Assembly: GCA_013397845.1 (NCBI GenBank)
Contig: VZTG01005436.1
Location: 2,785,638 to 2,849,637, forward strand
DNA: 64,000 bases
DNA from: Melanocharis versteri
Taxonomy: Eukaryota; Chordata; Aves; Passeriformes; Melanocharitidae
Direction: 5' to 3'
Shown here: piece after piece, positions 1-12,067 of the stretch
How positions within the stretch are numbered: position 1 is the first letter of the stretch
Layout of the letters: every line of letters starts with the position of its first letter
Program-made: the position numbers and the translations under genes
The notes under the pieces: model-generated
Told to the model about the DNA's origin: nothing
The model's database searches: none
What the model saw: the letters and a program-made list of their open reading frames with translations, nothing else

Positions 1-2257
1 ATATATTGCAAAAACATTAAAGATACCTTTTTCTTAGCTATGTTTACTACAAACTCTCACTTATAATCTCCACCTGTCAGGAACTGCCTGAGGGAGGTAA
101 TGAGATTAGAGTAAAAGTTTCAATTATGCAGATCCTGCAGTTGCATTTGAAAGGTACTTTTAGGATACTGAGACCTCATTTCTGAAAAAAAAAAGGTGAA
201 GCTTTTCTTGCTCTAGGTGTAGGTGCCTATGTTAGGCACATGCTTCCGCTTAGCAAAACGAGGACCGTACTGTTAAAAATGGGAAGAAGTGGGGCTTGGG
301 GTACCACCAGAGGGTGTTGAGGGTTTCTCTGGAGAAGGCAATTTTTGCTGCTGTCACCTCCAGCGAGAGGACCAAGCGAAACACTGTGTCCAGCTCTGGC
401 ATGGTCTGGGCTGCAGGGTGCCAGGGACACAGGCTGCAGAGATTTAGAGGCTGAAGTCTCACTGCTCATGCTGAAGCCACTACGGCCCTGAGGAATGAGG
501 AGCCAACAGCTTTGTGCTGGGGAGAGAGCCAGCCTGGTGCAGAGCTTCTCCCCTGGGACCACCAGCCACCTGGCTGGCATGGTTCTTGGGACCATGAAAA
601 TCCCCTTCCATAGGGATGGAGATGGGAAGAACACTTTCCGCTCTGGTTGTGAAGCTAAAACTGACCCTGGGAAAGACCTGCAGCTCCTTCAATTCAAAGC
701 TGTAGCATGAGGGAATGTGCTTCTCCCCATTGCTGGCGAAGGAAGCTCATCCACACTAAGCCTTTATCCTAGTTGTTCCAGTTAAAAACCAGGAGATGTT
801 GACAACTTCTGGCCTGCGTGTACATTTGTACTTCCAGACCACTGCACAAATCAGGAGTTACAATGGTGCTGGTGAATGTGGACAGGAAACAGAGCTGGAT
901 ATAAATAGTATCACAGATAGAGACCAGACAAAACAGAGTCACCCAGATAACAAAGATACAAAAAACACATGGGGCAAAGGCAGACAGACACCGCTTTTGC
1001 ATTTCTTTTTCTTCGGAACCTCTCTAGCTTTAAGTAGGAGACTCCAAGAAGATGTTGGAAAAATCAGGTGGATTGAAAACAAACTCACCTGAGCTGTGTC
1101 CCACTTGGCACAAATGGGAGGATGTAAGATGAAGTCCACACAGGAGGCAGCAGCAAAAAGGGCTGAGGCATTTCTGGGTGACCTGCAAAGTACCCAGCTG
1201 ATTCCTCAGAACTGCTGGGGCCCAAAGTGCCTTACGGTTTTGTCTAAAGGACCCTTCTCCATGTAAATGTGACTTCTTTGTGCATGACCAAAAGCATTTG
1301 TTGGAGTTTCAGAGAGATTTGTCCCCTGTGAAGTCAATACATTTTAACACAAACCCAACTTTTTGGCTTTTGCTCCCTGCTGTGTAAAAGGGACTTTGAT
1401 GGAAATTGCCCGAATCCAAAGTGCTGAAAATGTCACAATCAGTTGCTGCCTAATCCTACAAGAACAATGCCACAGGCAGTTCAGGAGACAGCTGAAGAGC
1501 CAGGGATATATAATGGCCCATCTTTTATCTAATAACTAATAAATCTGTCTGTTGGGAAAGGTGTTTCTGCAGACTGGTCTCTGCTTCCAGCACTGCCTCT
1601 GTATTTTATCCGCTTATGGGACCATGTACGTACTTGTTGGATAAGACAGAAGGAGCCCTGGAAGAGGTAATGGGAATCCAGGTATTTCTGAGCTGCACAT
1701 TCTAATGCTGAGGTACACAGACATACTCCATTTCTCTTGGTAAATCATTACAGCAAAAAATATAAAGAAAGATTTCCCTGGGAAGGGTCAAGAATGCTTC
1801 CTAGCCTCCAGAACAGCACCTGTTTGAGAGAAAACTCTCCTGGGAATCAAGCAGTATGCTGAAATCAAGAATGCAAGAGCCCTTGGCAGGAACAATGTTG
1901 GGGAAATGCTCTAATTTTTATATAATCACATCAGAAATATGTAGTTGAGTCTGGTCTTCAGAATCTGCATAACTGGAATGGGACTGTAAAGAGGGCATGC
2001 ATCTGGCCTCAGCATCTCCTCCTGCTAGGTGTATGGAGTCCTTCAGTGATCTGGACTCAAGACACTAACTGTTGTTCACTTAACCCTCCTATCAGATCCT
2101 AGTCATGATTTCTGAAGAGTTCAAAGCAAATATTTCAGAGTCCTCTTTAATAATCTTTTCTGGCATCTGGAGAACAGCTCTTCCCTGAGAAGTGCTAAAG
2201 TTAGATTAAGAGGTTCTACAAGTAGCAAACCAAAGAAGCCTCACTTCCCCCTAGGAT
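1..2257. other. No gene recognised; includes a GC-richer block at about 260-680
   Basis: Mostly AT-rich sequence without convincing exons. The block at about 260-680 is noticeably richer in G and C and is open in more than one minus-strand frame (up to 135 codons), but codon choice is not biased, no splice signals bracket it, and the peptides look like low-information translations. It could be an old, unrecognised repeat. A short inverted motif occurs near 215-240 (GTAGGTGCCT facing TTAGGCAC), of a kind often seen in ancient amniote repeats; no family is assigned. Confidence 0.5.
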
Positions 2258-2341
2258 GTGAATCCTACAGCTGACTTCAGGTCTTCTTCAGCTGCCTACC
2301 TGTTCCCAAGACACTCAGAAAACTTCTCCTTTTCTCAACAG

Positions 2342-2458
2342 CAAATAGACAGGCTTCTTGATGTTGGACAAGAGGTTCAGAAGCTACTAGGGGTACATGC
2401 ATACACTCAACATCCCACAGCAGAGGAGCGCATGGCCCTGGCTGCTAGAGGAAATTAA
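2342..2458 (+). CDS. Candidate 3'-terminal coding exon, unknown protein (38 codons)
   Basis: A long pyrimidine tract ending TTTCTCAACAG (to 2341) makes a good splice acceptor. The frame after it is open in phase 0 for 38 codons and ends at TAA (2456-2458). The peptide begins QIDRLLDVGQEVQKLLG and ends EERMALAARGN, which could form a short amphipathic helix. An AATAAA lies at 2553-2558, about 95 bases after the stop, as expected for a last exon. The frame is also open upstream of the acceptor, so splicing is not forced. No family is recognised and no upstream exon can be placed inside the window. Acceptor-like sites followed by frames this short also arise by chance, so this is a hypothesis only. 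Confidence 0.3.
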   Translation, partial: QIDRLLDVGQEVQKLLGVHAYTQHPTAEERMALAARGN

Positions 2459-2552
2459 GTTAAAAGGGACTCTGAAGCTCCTCAGAACCATCATGGCTAA
2501 CATGCCATCAGTGGCATGTGGGACACTTCATCTAAAGGAAAATATACATAAT

Positions 2553-2558
2553 AATAAA
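2553..2558 (+). promoter_or_regulatory. Possible polyadenylation signal (AATAAA)
   Basis: A canonical hexamer 95 bases after the stop of the candidate exon at 2342-2458. A GT-rich stretch (about 2655-2670) lies some 100 bases further, which is distant for a downstream element. The hexamer is common by chance in AT-rich DNA. Confidence 0.25.
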
Positions 2559-2579
2559 TCTAGCGCAAGGTTCTGCTTC

Positions 2580-3890
2580 CCTCCAGCCCACTCATTCAGC
2601 TAGCCTGAGCCACAGACCCAGCACTGGGTACAGAATGGTCATGGTTGCCAAGGCTGTGTGCTGTGTGTTTTGGCAGCTGTGCTATGTTCCAGAAATTATT
2701 TACTGACTGAATGTCACAGTAGTAAACAATTTGCACATAAACAGGTATATTTGCTTTAGCGTGAAATCCCCTTGGTGTGAGCACAATAGTGAGAGTGTGT
2801 CATGAAGAAAAGCAACACTTGGCAGATCAGGTTGGGATAGGCTTTCATGAGCAGCGAGGTGGAGTTGCAGAACCTGAACTGAAGGACACTACGTCACGCT
2901 CTCACTAATGGAGAGACTGGAGATTTCTAGGAGCTGCAACCCCCCTGAGCTGCCAGAGGTGCTTGATGAAACGGACAGCAGAGAAAAAGCATTTTGAAGG
3001 GTCCCAATAAGAGCTATAGGTCATTGAAGCCAAACACAAGATTATGGTGGAGATCCTGGTGAGAAGGATGGAATAAACAGAAGCTGTTGGGTAACTGCAG
3101 AGGACGGCTTGGCTTGATTTGTTAGAAAAGATGGGAGGTTACAGTAAGTCTCCATTTGTACAGCTGCTCTGCTGCTTTCTTGTTCAGCTGTTCTCTCCCA
3201 ACACTGTCCTAACAGGGGAAACTGCAGGCAACTGCCTGTCCTCTTCCTACATCACATTCAAATTCATAAGCCAACCTGCAGCCATGAATGACTGGAGTGC
3301 CAGACAGGAAATTATCAAACTGGATATACAACACTTGGCAGGTCTTCATGGAGTGTGCAGCACTTTGTCCCTCCTGTGCAAGTTAAAAACTATCATGAAG
3401 CATTATAAGGTTATTTTATTTCAGTGAACTTTAGGATCCAACTTGGGATCTGCTTAAATGCAAGAAATAAGTTCAAATTGCTAATCAGTGAAAAAGAGTA
3501 AAACAGACTATCCAGAAACCAACCCCTTGGTGTTATTTTTTAATCTTATTGTCACTGCTGCTAATTAAACACCAGACTGATTCAAAGGCTGAGAGGGGAA
3601 TATTAGTATTTTGCAACAGCTCCAAATAATCATGCTCCAGAGAACAGGGAAAAATATTTCCCTTCTAGGTATCAGCACATACATATCTTCTATGCATCTG
3701 CAAACAGCATGGATCACTCAGCCCATCCGAAGTCTACCCAAACCAACCAGGTCTACCTCCTGGTTTCAGTGGGTTTTAAAGAGTGTTTGACCAAGGAGAG
3801 AGAAAAATGGAACTGTACTACATGCAGAGAGATACCAGACCCCATTAGAGATATCTTTCCACATATAAAGTTAATACACTCAGCTTAAAT
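2580..3890. other. No gene recognised
   Basis: Unique-looking AT-rich sequence. A 102-codon plus-strand frame at 3119-3427 has no codon bias and no splice signals that I can defend. No interspersed repeat was recognised. Confidence 0.5.
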
Positions 3891-3894
3891 TCAT

Positions 3895-4258
3895 TTACAG
3901 ACGAAGAGTAAAATCATGTGGAGAAGTTGCATAGCCTTCCCCTTCTTTTAGCACATGCATAGCTGTTTCTGTCTCTCCTGCCAATGTGAGTGGTGAGTTA
4001 CCTGGGTAGCTGCGAGGTGTGAGGCTGGGATAGCTGTTGCACTTGTTTGTGCTGGTTGCCCCCTCTGAAGGCTCCTGCTGACTACCAGAGAGATGCCCAC
4101 CTCCTTCATCCCAGTTCAGGCTACTGGAGAACACCATTTGATAATGACTACCAAGCAAGAGCTGGTCTCTTTTCTCTGCTTGGGAAATCCAGATTCTTCC
4201 TCCCACAGAGTTGACTCGGCATGGGGAAATCCTGGTGATGGAAAACCTGCACTTTTGT
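3895..4258 (-). CDS. Weak exon-like open frame, minus strand
   Basis: A minus-strand frame runs open through this interval and ends at TAA (3895-3897). On the minus strand a strong donor, CCCAG followed by GTAACT, places a possible exon end at 4002. A pyrimidine-containing stretch before about 4258 could serve as an acceptor. The peptide is Ser/Gly-rich and low in hydrophobics (it contains SSSLNWDEGGGHLSGSQQEP). The two neighbouring frames are also partly open, so the frame is not secure. No homologue is recognised. It could be an exon, a lncRNA exon or chance. Confidence 0.18.
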
Positions 4259-4859
4259 AGGAACAATAGGTCCAATATCTTAAGAATGTATACCACCTTC
4301 CCTAATGCAATCTATTCAAATCTTGGTCAGTTAAATACCCAGAGTAAACTACAGAATGGAATCTGAACAGTAAGCATATTGAAAGAAAAACACCCAAAAT
4401 AAATCTTTAGAAAGCAGTATATTTTTTTTCAGCTGACCATGTTACAGTAAAACAAATCTAACAGAGAATTTTATGTTTGTTTGAGTAGTCATGCTTCGCA
4501 GTTTCTGTAATTTGGTAACTTCTGATCTGATTAATGCAAACATTATATATGGAATTTGCATGAAGAAAACCAACTTCTGTCAATTAGTGATCATAAAACA
4601 CTTACTTGTAAGCATACTTCTATCATGGTAATTTACATTTCCAAGTATCTTAATTAAATTATGAAAGGCACTAATCAAAATGAAAGCAAATATGAACTAC
4701 ATTTTTAAGACTGGCTGCATTCTTCCTCATGCTGGTTTTCACTACTTGCATTAAAAGATACAAAGTTCTCTGTCTTATTTTTAACAATTTGGAATCTACC
4801 ATACATACGACAGCCAAAATGCAGAATAAATTGTGACCATGATCCTTTGGTAATCAAAT

Positions 4860-5147
4860 CTATGGCAACTTTAAACTATCTCCCTGAACTGAAGCACAAT
4901 CCACCCGAGCTACCAAATTCAGCTCCTTCCTGCCAAAAGCTTGCTGGGATTCTGCATTAGTGGTGTAATTAAAAAGTACATGTATCTTCATTTGTTGGCA
5001 GCTCTTCTCCTCTGTGAGCTCTAAAGCATCACACTTTGTGACATTAAGTACATTTTGGGTATTAGGGTAAGAAAAAAGCATAAAATTTTGTAAATCTACA
5101 GGCAATTCAAGAACACAAATGTTTCTATTTTGGCTCAATACCAGCAC
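4860..5147 (-). CDS. Weak exon-like open frame with N-glycosylation motifs, minus strand
   Basis: A frame of 95 codons ends at TAG (4860-4862). An acceptor-like run, TTCTTGAATTGCCTGTAG on the minus strand, lies inside it; downstream the peptide contains four cysteines and two N-x-S/T sequons (NVTK and NYTT), which would suit an extracellular domain. Nothing about its family is recognised, and no matching signal peptide or membrane segment can be linked to it. Codon third positions are not GC-biased, and the whole could be a chance frame. Confidence 0.2.
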   Translation of the reverse strand: MLVLSQNRNICVLELPVDLQNFMLFSYPNTQNVLNVTKCDALELTEEKSCQQMKIHVLFNYTTNAESQQAFGRKELNLVARVDCASVQGDSLKLP

Positions 5148-5149
5148 CT

Positions 5150-7995
5150 AATTCATATATTCTTTATCACTTGCTAATGACTGCCTGGTAGCTGCAGATG
5201 CGGAAGCAGACTGCTAAAACCTGAAACATAAACATTCAGTTTTCATGACAAAAGTTTTCAGTTGTATTCCCACTATTCAGTTTCAGTAGCTACGCAGTTT
5301 TCTTGAACATTTTTTGATCTCTCCTATAGATTTTGTACCTCCACAGATCTCTGCTATACTGATAGTCTTCAGTACTAATCTATGTTAAACAGATTGACAG
5401 AGAATTCTGTAAATGAATTAATTCTCTCTTCAATTTCCATCCTTTTCAGGCCACAGGGAGCAATCCTTGTGTTTAAGGAACTGAAAGAGATTGGGTTTTC
5501 ACATCTTTGTTCACATTTTACTGGAAAGAGCAGGGAGGAAGTTTCAGTAGTTAATAGTGTGGATGTTATTTTGTCTCCCATGCAAAAAAATTACTTACAA
5601 TTCCACACAGTATTCTCTGCTGCTGCATACCATGAGATCAAATAATTAATTTCATAAATAAATGGCAGCTGCAGATGCATGCAAGGAAAAGAGCACCTAT
5701 GCAAAGTAAACACAAACACAACATACTATAATATCTACTCTCTTTTCAGGCAAGATGACCCTACATTACAAGCGGGATTGGATTTAATCATACTGTGGCT
5801 TTATACATTGCATTTTATGTTGCTCAGACACTGAAGTAGAAGTAAAATTTGCTTGATATTTACTATTAATTTCTATATTGTTAACATAAGTAAGCAATAT
5901 ACATGAGCACTGAAGTCACAGCTAATGATGGCATCCTTGCAGTATACCTTTGGTATAAATGCATGAACAGGTTCAGCATGCAGCAATACACTAAGGGAAA
6001 AAAGAAATATCTACTCAATTGTTAGGTTCTGTGGAACATTCAAGCTTTTAGGAACTACTAGACAGCACAAAGACACCTGCTAGTCTGAAAGACTAGAGAT
6101 GAGAGTATTTGTTTTACAGTAGTCACACCAAGAGTCAACTCTACAAATAATGCTGAAAAAATCAAATTCTGAAGTATGTCACTGCATTTCTATATACTGC
6201 ATCAGGCTCTGCAGTTCCTAGTGAATTGAATGGTATTTGATAATACAGCACTTCCAACCATTAGTTATAGATCTGAAGCCCATAAAGCCATAATTTCTCT
6301 TAGTCAAGTTTCTTCTCCATGCTATCACAAATAAAAATAAATGATCAGCGGGTGGTTGTATGAAGTTGTGATGATCATAAAACACGTTCGTATTTGTTGT
6401 AGACTTCTCATGGTATCGTAGGAGGCAAATGTTTACCCATGTGGGTCTGGCAGCTCTGACAGATTAATTCACCCCCTCTAAGTGAAAAACAAAGATAACT
6501 GGAGCAATTAATGATTGTTTTGTCAGCAAGGTGACAAACTCATCATGCAACTTTTGTCAGGGGATTGGAAGATAACTTCTTTTGACAGACGTTACTTGAA
6601 GGCTTATTTCAAAAAGCCTGAGCTGTCTTTCAAACAGCTGAGGCAAGTGTTAATCCTGCTGCTCCTTTGCATGCAAGAATCAAAGCAGACTCCTTAGGCT
6701 TTTAATCTGCTGAGCACAATAAGTGAGTAAACCTCTTTTACTTAGCAACTTTCCTATCAAGAAATCTTTCTAAAGGCTCCAGCATTTCAGCAATAAAATC
6801 ATGTGCTTGAACTTTAGCTATCAATATTCCTTTCATGCAACAATGACACTGCCAGTATGGACTGTTTTCTTCTAAAACAAAACTAATCATACATGTTTCT
6901 CTAGCAGGACTTAAACCAAATGTGACAATAAGCCATTATATTTAGCCTTGATAGAACTATTCACTCCTCCTCAAGGCTTTTTTTTTCTTCAAGTTGGCTC
7001 TTCTTTTTGCTTTGGCTCGAGTCATTAGAAATATCAGAATCAAAGATCCGCACAACAGATGGAGCTCAGTTGTGAAGAATGCCTTTGGCTGGTGAGGATC
7101 TTTGCCTGGCAGGTGTCAAACCAAAATTAATACTGCACATATTATAGCGAAGCGAGACTGCGTTCCTTCCTGACCACAAACATATATTAATAGAACAAGC
7201 CACGCAGAGCAAGCTAAAACAGTACTATCATTCTGCTGAATCCTCCGCTGCTTGGCATTTTATTTAATCACTTACATCCATGCAAAACAAGTAAACAAAA
7301 TGCAACAGGTTAGTTTAGTGTCTCTTTACACACATTTTGCATAGGTGTAAAAGACTTCACAAAATGCCATAAGCAATATGGACTTGGTTTCTTTTTTTCT
7401 TCCATTTTTTTGCATCAGCGCTGTAAATGCTTATGAACTTTAGTAGACTTCTTGACATTTCAAAATCCACAGGAGAAAACAGGTAGTGGTACTAAAATAC
7501 ACTGCTCAGCCACCATCAGTTGCTATGCCTGGCTTGCCAAATGCGATTCAACAGCCTGAGTCAGAAGACAGAGCTTTCCATAGGTGTCAGGAAGGAGGGC
7601 TTCAGGTGGCATCACCTGCTTCTCTCCATTTTCACATGAGTGGGAGGCTTAGCATCACAACCAGCCCTCTCAAGTGCCAAGTCACTTGAAGATACGCAAG
7701 AAACCAATTTGGAATCTCGTGGCTGGTTTCACGGATCCATACTGTCCAACACCAATTTTAGCTATCCAATAGGGCAGTAATTTTAGAAGGTTACAGCCAC
7801 AAGACTTTTAATTATCTGTAAAGCAAATGTGAGAATGTATCTGTGTGTGTGCACATGTATGCACATTATATATATATGTAAACACACCTAATTTTTCAAC
7901 ATCTTGATTAAAATATATGAAAGTCTTAGATATATGCGAGTCAAATTCATTCCCCTTTTTTAAATTTCATTTCCACAAATTCAGGTTATGGATCT
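5150..7995. other. No gene recognised; AT-rich unique sequence
   Basis: There is no repeat I can name. A 60-codon plus-strand frame at 6515-6697 covers a stretch containing the octamer-like TTTGCATGCAA. Stretches near 6350-6470 and 7030-7300 have higher complexity than their surroundings and could be conserved non-coding elements, but conservation cannot be seen from one sequence. A TA run lies at about 7867-7878. Confidence 0.45.
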
Positions 7996-7997
7996 GT

Positions 7998-8295
7998 CGC
8001 CTGACCCTGGTAGGAAAAGGGCGAAAATGGGAGCATGGGTGAAGTAATTTCCGACACCGAGGTCCTAACTCAGAGAGCTCTTTACGCCAGCAGGGACTGG
8101 ATGAGCACTTCTTTCCCCCCTGAGTCAGCACTGACATAACACCCCGCGCCACGTGCTCAGCGGCGTGGCTCGTGGCTGCCCTGTGACACGGCCGGTGCCG
8201 GGTGACACGACACGCTGATCCGCTGCAGTCATTAGAGATCCCGAGACAGAACGGAAAGTAAGGAGATGACTCACAGCTGCAACCATGTACTCGAG
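7998..8295. promoter_or_regulatory. CpG-rich patch with AP-1/NF-E2-like and E-box motifs
   Basis: About 20 CpG dinucleotides fall in roughly 300 bases, while the flanking kilobases are nearly CpG-free, and GC content rises sharply. Motifs seen are TGAGTCAGCA (8121-8130, matching the NF-E2/MAF-type consensus in reverse), TGACTCA (8267-8273, AP-1 type) followed directly by CAGCTG (8274-8279), CACGTG (8150-8155), and two GTGACAC copies (8183-8189 and 8202-8208). Together these suggest a small CpG island acting as enhancer or promoter. No TATA box, start codon or donor points to a specific transcript. An unrecognised GC-rich repeat is the main alternative. Confidence 0.4.
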
Positions 8296-9055
8296 GGCTG
8301 AGGACCCAATTACTCTTCTACTCACTCAGGAATAACATTTTGCCAAAGGAGCTGAAATAAGTTCAAAATCGAACAAGGTATTAGCAAACATTTGTATTAC
8401 TTGGACTATTTGTGGAAGATTTATGCTAGTATTAGTGGGACAATCCATATGCAAAATCTAAACATCTGAAAAAATATTTTGCTTAAACAGTTAATTTTCA
8501 TGTCTCATGCATAGAGAACGTTTTCCCTCATAGTTTTGTAGTCTACTAGCTGCCAGACTTTGATCCAGAATTGAAATTTCAGTCATTTTGGCTTTTATAC
8601 CTAACGAATCAGAAATAAAAATGTTTTAACACCAGAATGAAAAGGCTGGAAGTTCAACAGACCATAAAGGATATGTTTTACTTGGTTTGGGATTTTTACA
8701 AAGCTACTTCTAATCTAAGTAAGACTGAAACAAAACCAAAAGGCAAAACAAAAAACTAGACAAATCTCTTCTGTCCCAGAGATGCAGAAATACAAGTGAT
8801 GTTTGTGTCCCTGAAGGAACCAAACCTGAAATCCTGCTACAAACAAGAGAGAAGGGCTGTTATATCCTTGACAACTGTTCGTGACATCACAGCAACCTCT
8901 TAGAGGTAACAATGGAAAACCAATCTTAAAAAAGGATTTTTTCTTTGCTTAAGCAAACCTCTTTTTAGTTCTGTAAACTCAGACACAAGGAACTCAAGAG
9001 GCTTTTTTCATAATACTGAAAATTTCAGCACCAGAACTGTAAACATCAACATCTT
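8296..9055. other. No gene recognised
   Basis: AT-rich sequence between the CpG patch and the tetranucleotide tract. Open frames are 65 codons or shorter and have no splice support. Confidence 0.55.
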
Positions 9056-9120
9056 TTCCTTCCTTCCTTCCTTCCTTCCTTCCTTCCTTCCTTCCTTCCT
9101 TCCTTCCTCCCTTCCTTCCT
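9056..9120 (+). repeat. (TTCC)n tetranucleotide microsatellite
   Basis: About 65 bases of near-perfect TTCC units, with one interruption (TCCTCCC) close to the 3' end. It is a polypyrimidine/polypurine mirror tract, a type able to form triplex DNA and to vary in length between individuals. Confidence 0.95.
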
Positions 9121-11965
9121 CAGATGTAGCCATAATGCATTGTTTGACTTTACTAAAGAAATCAAACACACCTTGAAATGAACCTTCTAATTGATTTGGG
9201 GGTTAGATAGGGTAAAGCATTTTGACCTTTACATTCAACACATTACCTAATTTTGTGTGTGTGCTCCTCAGAGAAGAGGTGAATGACCTGGTGATGCAAG
9301 GTTAACACATTCTGCGGAAGTGGCCTCAGGTTGCCCTTTGTGGAAATGCACCACACCACATCAGCGTATGAAAACCCAGCCATGCTGTGTACAAACCACA
9401 CAGTGCCCACCCACCCAAGTGGGCCTTCCACTTGCACTTTAGTGTGTGAAAATATCCTAATGACAGAGGGTTCATGTGCAAGTTAACAAGCACCAAGCGC
9501 AGAAGACAGATGAAAATTTGGCTGCAATTGGTTTTCTCTGATCTTGGGAGATTCGAGCTTTCTAAGTCTGTTACGGAGCCTAGGAGTTGTATGCTAAAGC
9601 CACAAGACTGACCTATTTAAGTATCTTTATTCAGTTTTGTTGGTTGAAAATGGGGGCTTCTTATCTACTAAAAAGAGTTTGACAAGAACATGAAGGTACT
9701 GCTACAACTCAGGTTTTTCAAGACATGCTATTTACTAGGCATTACATAGTGGTATTTATACTGTATTTGAAACATTTGAGAACTTCAGGCACCCCACGAA
9801 AAATCCTTGCTTGAGGCATCTTGGCATTTACATATGTATAAAGGTTTTCACTTCCAGAATTGCCGAGTAAATGGGAAAAGTCAAGCTGAAAACTGTAAAG
9901 AGCCTTACTGTTTTCAGGAAGCTCTGTGCAGGCAGACTGTGAGACTTGGGACAAGAATCCTTGGATCACCTCAAGAAGCCACACCCCCTTTTTAAACAAT
10001 CCAGGTCTAAAGCATTTGACAAAGAGGTTCAACAGACCCCCTCTGTAAACTAAGCAAGGAAAGTAGCAGCCATTTTTAATACAGTTCTTTGTGTCATGCA
10101 AGTATTTCCACATGAAAGTAGAGAAACTCAGTCAACCAAAGATGCCTGTGTCTCTAAGTAAGGCAGGAGCACAGCTTTTACAGGGAGCAAGTCTGTTTGG
10201 AACAGCTGAACAAAAGCTTGATGAAGAAATTTCAAACACATAGAAAACTGTCTCAGATACACAACTGAAAAAAAATTGTAGCTCTGTAAACCCGCAGAAA
10301 GCTCTTTTAAAGACAGTTTCATTAAGGAACACAGCTTGAGAATATCTATCAAGTAAGATCAGAGCTACATGTGGAGACAGCAGGAGGCAGCTGAAGCAAT
10401 CCGCAGCACAACCCTAGTGCTCATCAGTCTCTGACCCTGAGAAAAAAGATAATTACTGCATGAATGTGCACATTAGACCAAACCGGAAAGCCCAGGAAAA
10501 TACATATCTCTGCTAGAGAGAGAAGGTGAGAACTCCTCAGGTTTTACACAGTGGTCTACAGCTCTGTATGTCCCAATCCAATATACTTTCTTTGACTGAC
10601 AACACAGCTGTGGCTTTAATTTTGAAGTCCACTTTTTTCTATGGAAATCATTAAATATAACATATTTGTCCTGTTCAACAGAAAAAAAAATCCATCTCTA
10701 TTTTTTTATTCCTCTGAAGCCTTAATTTAATTGTGCAACATTTGCTTTAGAAACATTTTTGAAGATGTTTTAGATATGACCTCATTTATGCACCATCCCA
10801 GGCTTTCCAGGAGCTCTGAACCAACAGCCTCCTAGCCGTACTTGTATCTGCACTACTGTATTTTATGGCTTCCATGCTATGCTGTCTGGATGCTCCCCGT
10901 GCAACTGGGAGGGGAGATGCTGTGCTAAATACAAACACTTAAGGAGAGGAGTTTTCAGTCTCAGGCGTGGGTTGTGAAAAAGGCTTTGTATGTATTAGGT
11001 TATGTACACAGAGTTTGCCATGATTATGTTCAAATAACTCCAAAGAGCTGGGCCTACATAGGTGAAAAAGGAAGAGCACCAGAGGAGCCAACAGCCCAGC
11101 AGCTCATCTATCCTGGATTTCCTACTCATGACCACAGCTTTGAAAGGTGCCCATCTTCAGATGCTGATGGAGCCCTGATTCGCCCCTGCAGTTTTAATCA
11201 GAGAAGCTAATTGACCAGGTCCCAGAAAGGTAAATAATAGATTGTCCCAAATAATCTTGAGTAAGGAACTGAGCATACTGGAATATGGAAATCCACTAAG
11301 GTACTGATAACAAAAGGGAGCAGACAACTAAAGGAGTCAGTTGTTATTTGAGCTAGAAAGGCTGAAATGTTATGGAAACAAATAGTTACATATCTGCACC
11401 TCACCTCTACTCTGCCGGCTGCTTCACATGGAATTTTAAGGCATTGGGTTTAATATGGAAAAACATACCTTTGATTCAAATTCTGATGTCTGCATTTACA
11501 CGACGTGATAGCTTTTCCAGGACAGTTCAGAATGTAGATTCCTTTTGGTCTCTTACTCTTAGCACTGACTTAGTCTATTCCCACCTTCTGCCACCTTCTC
11601 GATCTCTCTTCTCTTCCCTGACTCATGTTGAGATTGCTGGAAGACTCTGGAGCTGGTACAATGTGTTACCACCATGTCCACCCACCACAGAAAGAAAGCT
11701 GGTCTCTTCCCCAGCCCATGCTGGGCAGACCTGCAGCCCTCCTGCTGGACAGGTGGACTTGTCTGTCAAAGGTATGTTGCAAGTTTTTCCATGACAAAAA
11801 TCCCCTCCTGCTTTTAAAAAATGCATTTGTTTTTTTCTTTTTTTCTTCCTTCTCCAACTTTTTCTCTTCTTCCCCCACTTTTTAAGCAGGAAGGAGAGTG
11901 ACAGGGAGAAGAATGATTTCCTCAGCTTCTGTTGGAAAAAAAACACAAAAATTTTCCACCAAGAG
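9121..11965. other. No gene recognised
   Basis: Unique AT-rich sequence. The longest frames (123 codons on minus at 9742-10113 and 140 codons on plus at 11372-11794) show no coding bias. A possible minus-strand acceptor inside the first (CTGCCTGCACAG) is noted, but no donor, polyA signal or recognised peptide supports an exon. Confidence 0.5.
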
Positions 11966-11969
11966 TGAA

Positions 11970-12067
11970 TTTTTTTCTGTTTTTTTTTTGTTTGGTAGTT
12001 TTTTTGTTTGTTTTGGTTTGGTTTGTTTTTTTTTTTTTTTTGCTTTGTTTTGTTTTGTTTTGTTTTT
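11970..12067 (+). repeat. T-rich low-complexity tract with TTTTG repeats
   Basis: Long T runs are broken by single Gs, including a stretch of about 17 Ts and four to five TTTTG units at the end. Read on the minus strand it is A-rich with CAAAA units and could be the decayed tail of a retroposed sequence, but no element body was recognised beside it. Confidence 0.85.

Noticed and set aside
260..680. GC-richer block near the left edge as a gene or LTR
   Set aside because: No LTR termini, target duplication, CR1 landmarks or splice signals could be found, so it is left unassigned.
9742..10113. 123-codon minus frame with an internal acceptor-like site
   Set aside because: No donor, polyA signal or recognisable peptide; composition matches the surrounding non-coding DNA.
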